Below are positions 6,725 through 9,412 of a stretch of DNA of 9,412 nt, in pieces. The translations under genes were made by a program, and so were the position numbers. Origin of the DNA: Desulfoprunum sp. (GTDB lineage Bacteria > Desulfobacterota > Desulfobulbia > Desulfobulbales > Desulfocapsaceae); the NCBI GenBank assembly GCA_030696435.1, contig JAUYSF010000385.1, positions 1 to 9,412 of the forward strand. The letters are read 5' to 3'. Within the stretch, counting starts at the first letter, position 1. The number at the start of each line of letters is the position of its first letter. The notes under the pieces were generated by a model. The model saw only the letters and a list, made by a program, of their open reading frames with translations. It was not told the origin of the DNA and ran no database searches.

Positions 6725-7210
6725 ATGGAGACGGCAGTGAACAGTTTCAGGGAATTCTACCGGATCAATAAGGATAAACTCTTCGGATATCTCCTGCGCA
6801 GGACGGGGGACTATCATCTAGCCGCCGATACCATGCAAGAAAGTTTTACCCGGTACCTTGAACGCTATGATAAAACTGAGCTCAGTGTCGCCCTGCTTTT
6901 TACCATCAGTCGCCATCTGCTTGCCGATAATGCCCGCGGACAACGTATGACCGTCCCCTTTGACGAAGAGCGACATGACAGAATTCAAGGTCAGGATCCC
7001 TCCCTGATCCGCGAGGACTCCCAACACATTCTCCAGGCCATTGCTCAACTGGCTCCTGAAGAGGCCGATATCCTTGCCCTGGTAACCGGCAGCAATCTTT
7101 CCTACAAGGAAATAGCAAAGATCAATGGCATGTCCGAAGCAAATATAAAGATAAAGGTCCATCGCTCGCGTCTGAAGCTGAAAAAAATCCTCAATGCAGG
7201 TGAACTATGA
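6725..7210 (+). CDS. ECF-like RNA polymerase sigma factor
   Basis: A 161-residue protein with only sigma regions 2 and 4, as in group 4 (ECF) sigma factors. Region 2 spans about 8-72: FREFYRINKDKLFGYLLRR, then the core-binding segment AADTMQESFTRYLERY (33-48) and the -10-recognition segment ALLFTISRHLLADNAR (56-71). Region 4 spans about 109-156, with a helix-turn-helix in YKEIAKINGMSEANIKIK followed by VHRSRLKLKKIL. It would direct core polymerase to promoters controlled by an envelope signal. The ATG at 6725 lacks a ribosome-binding site. An in-frame GTG at 6737 has TGGAG six bases upstream, giving a product starting (M)NSFREF, and may be the true start. The stop overlaps the next start as ATGA, and the downstream membrane protein is the expected anti-sigma partner. 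Which ECF subgroup it belongs to cannot be told by eye. Confidence 0.88.
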   Translation: METAVNSFREFYRINKDKLFGYLLRRTGDYHLAADTMQESFTRYLERYDKTELSVALLFTISRHLLADNARGQRMTVPFDEERHDRIQGQDPSLIREDSQHILQAIAQLAPEEADILALVTGSNLSYKEIAKINGMSEANIKIKVHRSRLKLKKILNAGEL

Positions 7211-7779
7211 AAGACTATCTGATCAGTCTCTTTATTGACGACGAGCTCGATCTTGATGAAAAAATTGACTTTGTCGAATCGGTTCACCTCGACGTGTCTC
7301 TTAAAGACGAAGCCATCGACCTGCTGACTCAGGAGAAACTCCTCCGCTCAGATATGGTCACCAGTCTGCCTGCTGCAACACAGATAATCCGGCAATCCAG
7401 CTGGAAAACCATTTTTCTGCCCGCCTGGCGCCCACTACTGGCTGGCTGCGCCTTGGCAACACTGGCCATAACTACTCTTTTTCTTCTGCGTTCCGGACCA
7501 GAACCTGGCCAGGAGATAGCACAGCGCTTCGTTATCTACCGCCCTAATACCGGCAACATGGCCATAATGGGGAGTTTCACGGACTGGAATCCGCTGCCCA
7601 TGGAAAAAATCGGGGCAAGCGGCTACTGGTCCATCACCCTCCGACTCAAACCCGGTGAACACCATTACAGCTATATGCTGGAAGATGGTCTGCAGATTGC
7701 CGACCCAACCGTCCCTTTCCAGGAGAGTGATGATTTGGGCGGCGAAAATTCGATCATTAACATCAGTACACCGATATGA
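7207..7779 (+). CDS. Probable membrane anti-sigma factor with extracytoplasmic glycogen-binding-type E-set (CBM48/AMPK-like) domain
   Basis: A 190-residue single-pass membrane protein. Residues 1-65 are acidic and helical and begin MKDYLISLFIDDELD, like cytoplasmic anti-sigma segments. There is no His/Cys zinc motif; the only cysteine (C81) is in the membrane helix, about 76-94. Residues 107-187 form an E-set/carbohydrate-binding fold, with MGSFTDWNP (121-129), GYWSITLRLKPGEHHYSYML (139-158) and a conserved FQESDDLGG (171-179). This is the pattern of isoamylase N-terminal and AMPK glycogen-binding domains, and W127 is the usual sugar-stacking tryptophan. Topology places it in the periplasm. 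The ATGA overlap with the sigma gene, and another with the lipoprotein gene, point to coupled translation. The anti-sigma role rests on position and topology; carbohydrate sensing is inference. E-set domains also mediate protein contacts. Confidence 0.78.
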   Translation: MKDYLISLFIDDELDLDEKIDFVESVHLDVSLKDEAIDLLTQEKLLRSDMVTSLPAATQIIRQSSWKTIFLPAWRPLLAGCALATLAITTLFLLRSGPEPGQEIAQRFVIYRPNTGNMAIMGSFTDWNPLPMEKIGASGYWSITLRLKPGEHHYSYMLEDGLQIADPTVPFQESDDLGGENSIINISTPI

Positions 7780-8099
7780 CACGGTCCGTATACAGTATCC
7801 TGGTCCTTCTCCTCGGGCTGAACGCTTGTGCTGCACATTCTTCTAAACAGAGCAGGCCAGAACCTATCACATTCTCTTTGCATAAGCCCCTTGCCCGCAA
7901 CGTGCAGTTTCTGTCGTCCCTCGACGGTTATCAAGGCCATGAAACTCGTCGTACCGTCTTGGGCTTCTGGGAAATCCAAATCCCTGCAGGCAAGAACTTT
8001 AGCTACTTTTACGAGGTTGACGGTTCGCCCTATCTTCCTGACTGTCAATTCAAGGAATTTGATGATCTCGGGACACAAAGCTGTCTCTATCTCCCTTAA
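7776..8099 (+). CDS. Small lipoprotein with a diverged E-set (CBM48-like) domain
   Basis: A 107-residue exported protein. The N-terminus has an Arg, a hydrophobic core and a lipobox LNAC, so C18 would be lipidated and the signal peptide cleaved there. Asp is absent at +2 (the next residue is Ala), which favours outer-membrane sorting by the enterobacterial rule. Residues 31-106 align with the E-set domain of the preceding membrane protein: VQFLSSLDGY against AIMGSFTDW, GFWEIQIPAGKNFSYFYEVDG against GYWSITLRLKPGEHHYSYMLEDG, and FKEFDDLG against FQESDDLG. The sugar-stacking Trp position appears to be Tyr52, and two extra cysteines, C90 and C103, could form a disulfide. The start overlaps the previous stop as ATGA. 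It is probably a partner or decoy for the anti-sigma domain, or a ligand-binding co-sensor; neither is proven. Confidence 0.75.
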   Translation: MTRSVYSILVLLLGLNACAAHSSKQSRPEPITFSLHKPLARNVQFLSSLDGYQGHETRRTVLGFWEIQIPAGKNFSYFYEVDGSPYLPDCQFKEFDDLGTQSCLYLP

Positions 8100-8155
8100 A
8101 TTGTATTTTTTATGTTAACAATTCTCGCCAAACCACGGGCAATGTCTTTTCCGTT

Positions 8156-8160
8156 GGAGA
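8156..8160 (+). promoter_or_regulatory. Ribosome-binding site fixing the start at 8166
   Basis: GGAGA lies five bases before ATG 8166. The upstream in-frame ATGs at 8112 and 8142 have no such site and would place charged residues before the signal peptide, so 8166 is preferred. Confidence 0.75.
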
Positions 8161-8165
8161 AATAT

Positions 8166-9146
8166 ATGAAACATGCTCTTCTCATTTTTATGTTTTTGAT
8201 GATCTGCGGAAATCCGGGAGCAAGCCTTTCGGCAACACCCCCTCCCTGGCCGCCGGCAGTGCTGGCCAATACTGACAAAATGATCGAGAACGGTCTTTCC
8301 AGAGAAGAGATCATGGCGGTGACCCAGGCCATGGTGCAGGCGCGCTTCGAGGAACAATACATCATCAGCCTTCAGAACGCTGTCATGCAGGCATACAATC
8401 AGGGTCTACCAACTGCGCCCCTCAACGACAAGATCCTTGAAGGTATCGCCAAACATGCTCCTCCACCCTCGATTATCATGGCTATGGCGAGAATAACGAA
8501 CCGCTATACGCATGCCTTGCAGCTCGCCACTCAACTGACAGGAGAAAAAAGCCAGATAAACCAATGGGGAGCACTCATCGCTACAGGAAACGCAGCCGGT
8601 CTGCCCTTTGAGGATCTGGAAAAAATCCTTCACCAAATTCAGGCCAGATCAACCACAGAAAACGAAAAAAAATCAAACCTGTTCATAACCCAAACCCTCA
8701 CAACAGCACGGGATATGGCCCGCCAGACTGTCACCCCGGAAGCAGTGACAAAAATTATTGGTATTGCCATTGCTAAAGGGTTTAACGGCAATGAAATGCA
8801 GGAGCTCAACAGGACATTCTCAACCCATGCCCGGCAGAACTCCCTTGAAATCGTTACTAGAAACTGCCTCATGAATCTCGCGAGAGGTAATTCTCCGACA
8901 GAGGCTCTACACAACTTCGGTTCTGGAAACGGGAATGGCGGTGCTGGCTCCAAAGGCCCTGGTAACGGCAATCTCGATTCATCACGCGGTAATTCAAACG
9001 ACAACTCCGGTTCAGCCAACGGCGGAAGTGGCGATACAGGAGGGACCTCAGGCGGCAATAATGCTAATAGCGGCCCCAGTGGAAACGGTGGTGGCGAAAG
9101 TGGAAGTGGCAATGGCAATGGTGGCGGCAATGGGCAAGGACGCTGA
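8166..9146 (+). CDS. Exported helical-repeat protein with a long Gly/Asn/Ser-rich C-terminal tail
   Basis: A 326-residue protein of unknown function. Residues 1-23 are a signal peptide (MKH, core ALLIFMFLMIC, cleavage near SLSA). Residues 24-250 are mainly helical and reuse a Gly-initiated pattern: GLSREEIM (43), GLPTAPLNDKILEGIAK (80), GLPFEDLEKI (145), GFNGNEMQEL (205) and GNSPTEAL (241). The stretch at 80-110, with L-x2-KILEGIAK followed by an II-x-AM-x-RI helix, resembles repeats I associate with unassigned exported bacterial proteins. Residues 252-326 are a disordered tail; by hand count 31 Gly, 15 Asn and 13 Ser of 75, ending GNGGGNGQGR. The gene follows the lipoprotein gene by 66 bases on the same strand and is probably in the same operon. 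It could be the structural or surface output of the sigma system, but no activity can be named. Confidence 0.8.
   Translation: MKHALLIFMFLMICGNPGASLSATPPPWPPAVLANTDKMIENGLSREEIMAVTQAMVQARFEEQYIISLQNAVMQAYNQGLPTAPLNDKILEGIAKHAPPPSIIMAMARITNRYTHALQLATQLTGEKSQINQWGALIATGNAAGLPFEDLEKILHQIQARSTTENEKKSNLFITQTLTTARDMARQTVTPEAVTKIIGIAIAKGFNGNEMQELNRTFSTHARQNSLEIVTRNCLMNLARGNSPTEALHNFGSGNGNGGAGSKGPGNGNLDSSRGNSNDNSGSANGGSGDTGGTSGGNNANSGPSGNGGGESGSGNGNGGGNGQGR
8919..9143 (+). repeat. Low-complexity (GGN/GGC/AGT/AAT-rich) coding tract for the Gly-rich tail
   Basis: This tract encodes the 75-residue Gly/Asn/Ser tail. Units such as Gly-Asn-Gly and Ser-Gly recur irregularly, with varied codons rather than an exact tandem repeat, so it looks selected at protein level and not freshly expanded. 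The opposite strand is an open proline-rich frame only because of this composition. Confidence 0.7.
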
Positions 9147-9249
9147 TCTCCAATTTTTGGATTTTGTCTCTGGAAGAATCTACAGCAGTCATGCTAAATT
9201 TTGACGGCAGTCTTGCTCACAGAACGACTCTCGCAAAGGGCCAGGAAAC
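9147..9249 (+). other. Intergenic gap with a weak AT-rich hairpin
   Basis: The 103 bases between the Gly-rich protein gene and the next start hold TCCAA-TTT-TTGGA followed by TTTTG just after the stop. A stem of only five mostly AT pairs is a poor terminator. No promoter stands out. AGGA at 9243-9246 is close to the following ATG and is a plausible ribosome-binding site. Confidence 0.3.
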
Positions 9250-9412
9250 ATGACAGAGGTTTGCGGTATGGGAAATGTAAGGAATTTTGCCAGAGTTCGG
9301 GATTTTGTCCGCCAGGATCTTGGCTGCGGCTGTCCGGAAGAGATTTTTGCTGATATGGATCTCACCTTGCCCGAACTTGGACAGGACAGGCTGGTGTACA
9401 AAAAACTGATAA
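9250..9412 (+). CDS. Small unidentified protein with a CGCP motif, 3' truncated by window
   Basis: ATG at 9250 opens a frame that runs to the window end, giving the first 54 residues. AGGA lies three bases before the ATG. The visible part is MTEVCGMGN, a basic helix RNFARVRDFVRQDL (11-24), then GCGCPEEIF (25-33) with C26 and C28, and an acidic stretch DMDLTLPEL. There is no signal peptide or membrane segment, so the product is probably cytoplasmic. The Cys-Gly-Cys-Pro-Glu-Glu-(I/V)-Phe pattern is one I associate with small uncharacterised proteins of anaerobic bacteria; two close cysteines could bind metal or undergo redox change, but this is a guess. It need not belong to the sigma operon. 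Confidence 0.6.
   Translation, partial: MTEVCGMGNVRNFARVRDFVRQDLGCGCPEEIFADMDLTLPELGQDRLVYKKLI

Noticed and set aside
6338..6817. 159-codon minus-strand frame spanning the gap before the sigma gene
   Set aside because: It runs opposite the secreted repeat protein and across the hairpin, with no ribosome-binding site or recognisable domain.
8099..8123. AATTGT/ACAATT inverted repeat and palindrome TGTTAACA after the lipoprotein gene
   Set aside because: The arms are short and AT-rich with a long loop; nothing distinguishes them from chance in an AT-rich spacer.
8639..9130. Proline-rich 163-codon minus-strand frame
   Set aside because: It is the complement of the Gly-rich tail (GGN codons read as Pro), not an independent protein.
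9149..9165. TCCAA-TTT-TTGGA plus T-run as an intrinsic terminator
   Set aside because: A five-pair, mostly AT stem with a three-base loop is too weak to call.

Overview
The window looks like chromosomal DNA of an anaerobic delta-type proteobacterium (Desulfobacterota; Desulfobulbales would fit). This is inferred from family content: a carboxyspermidine-type polyamine operon, a ferredoxin-nitroreductase fusion, a divergent FabI-type reductase, and small secreted Gly/Asn-rich proteins. No rRNA or other phylogenetic marker is present, so the placement is tentative. No tRNA, rRNA, CRISPR array, insertion sequence or phage gene was seen.

Bases 1-2588 (+) are the end of a polyamine operon: the C-terminal part of a carboxynorspermidine/carboxyspermidine dehydrogenase, then the decarboxylase NspC, then an agmatinase. 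The genes abut or overlap by 4 bases. Together they would turn agmatine into putrescine, and putrescine plus aspartate semialdehyde into spermidine via carboxyspermidine. The arginine decarboxylase that would feed the pathway is not in the window.

Bases 2605-4264 (-) hold two genes read in the order fabI-like, then ferredoxin-nitroreductase, 19 bases apart and convergent with the polyamine operon. A 256-base divergent intergenic region separates them from a 544-residue HyuA-type (hydantoinase/oxoprolinase) ASKHA protein on + that has no HyuB partner here.

Bases 6156-9146 (+) are the most unusual part. A small secreted protein with a duplicated 21-residue Cys-containing motif is followed by a strong hairpin. 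Then comes a tightly overlapping set: an ECF-like sigma factor, a single-pass membrane protein placed as an anti-sigma factor with an extracytoplasmic glycogen-binding-type E-set (CBM48/AMPK-like) domain, and a short lipoprotein with a second, diverged copy of that domain. After a 66-base gap comes an exported helical-repeat protein ending in a 75-residue Gly/Asn/Ser-rich tail. The arrangement suggests an envelope signalling module in which a carbohydrate-binding-type domain controls a sigma factor, with the secreted proteins as possible outputs. That function is a hypothesis.

The window ends inside a small gene whose product begins with a CGCP motif.
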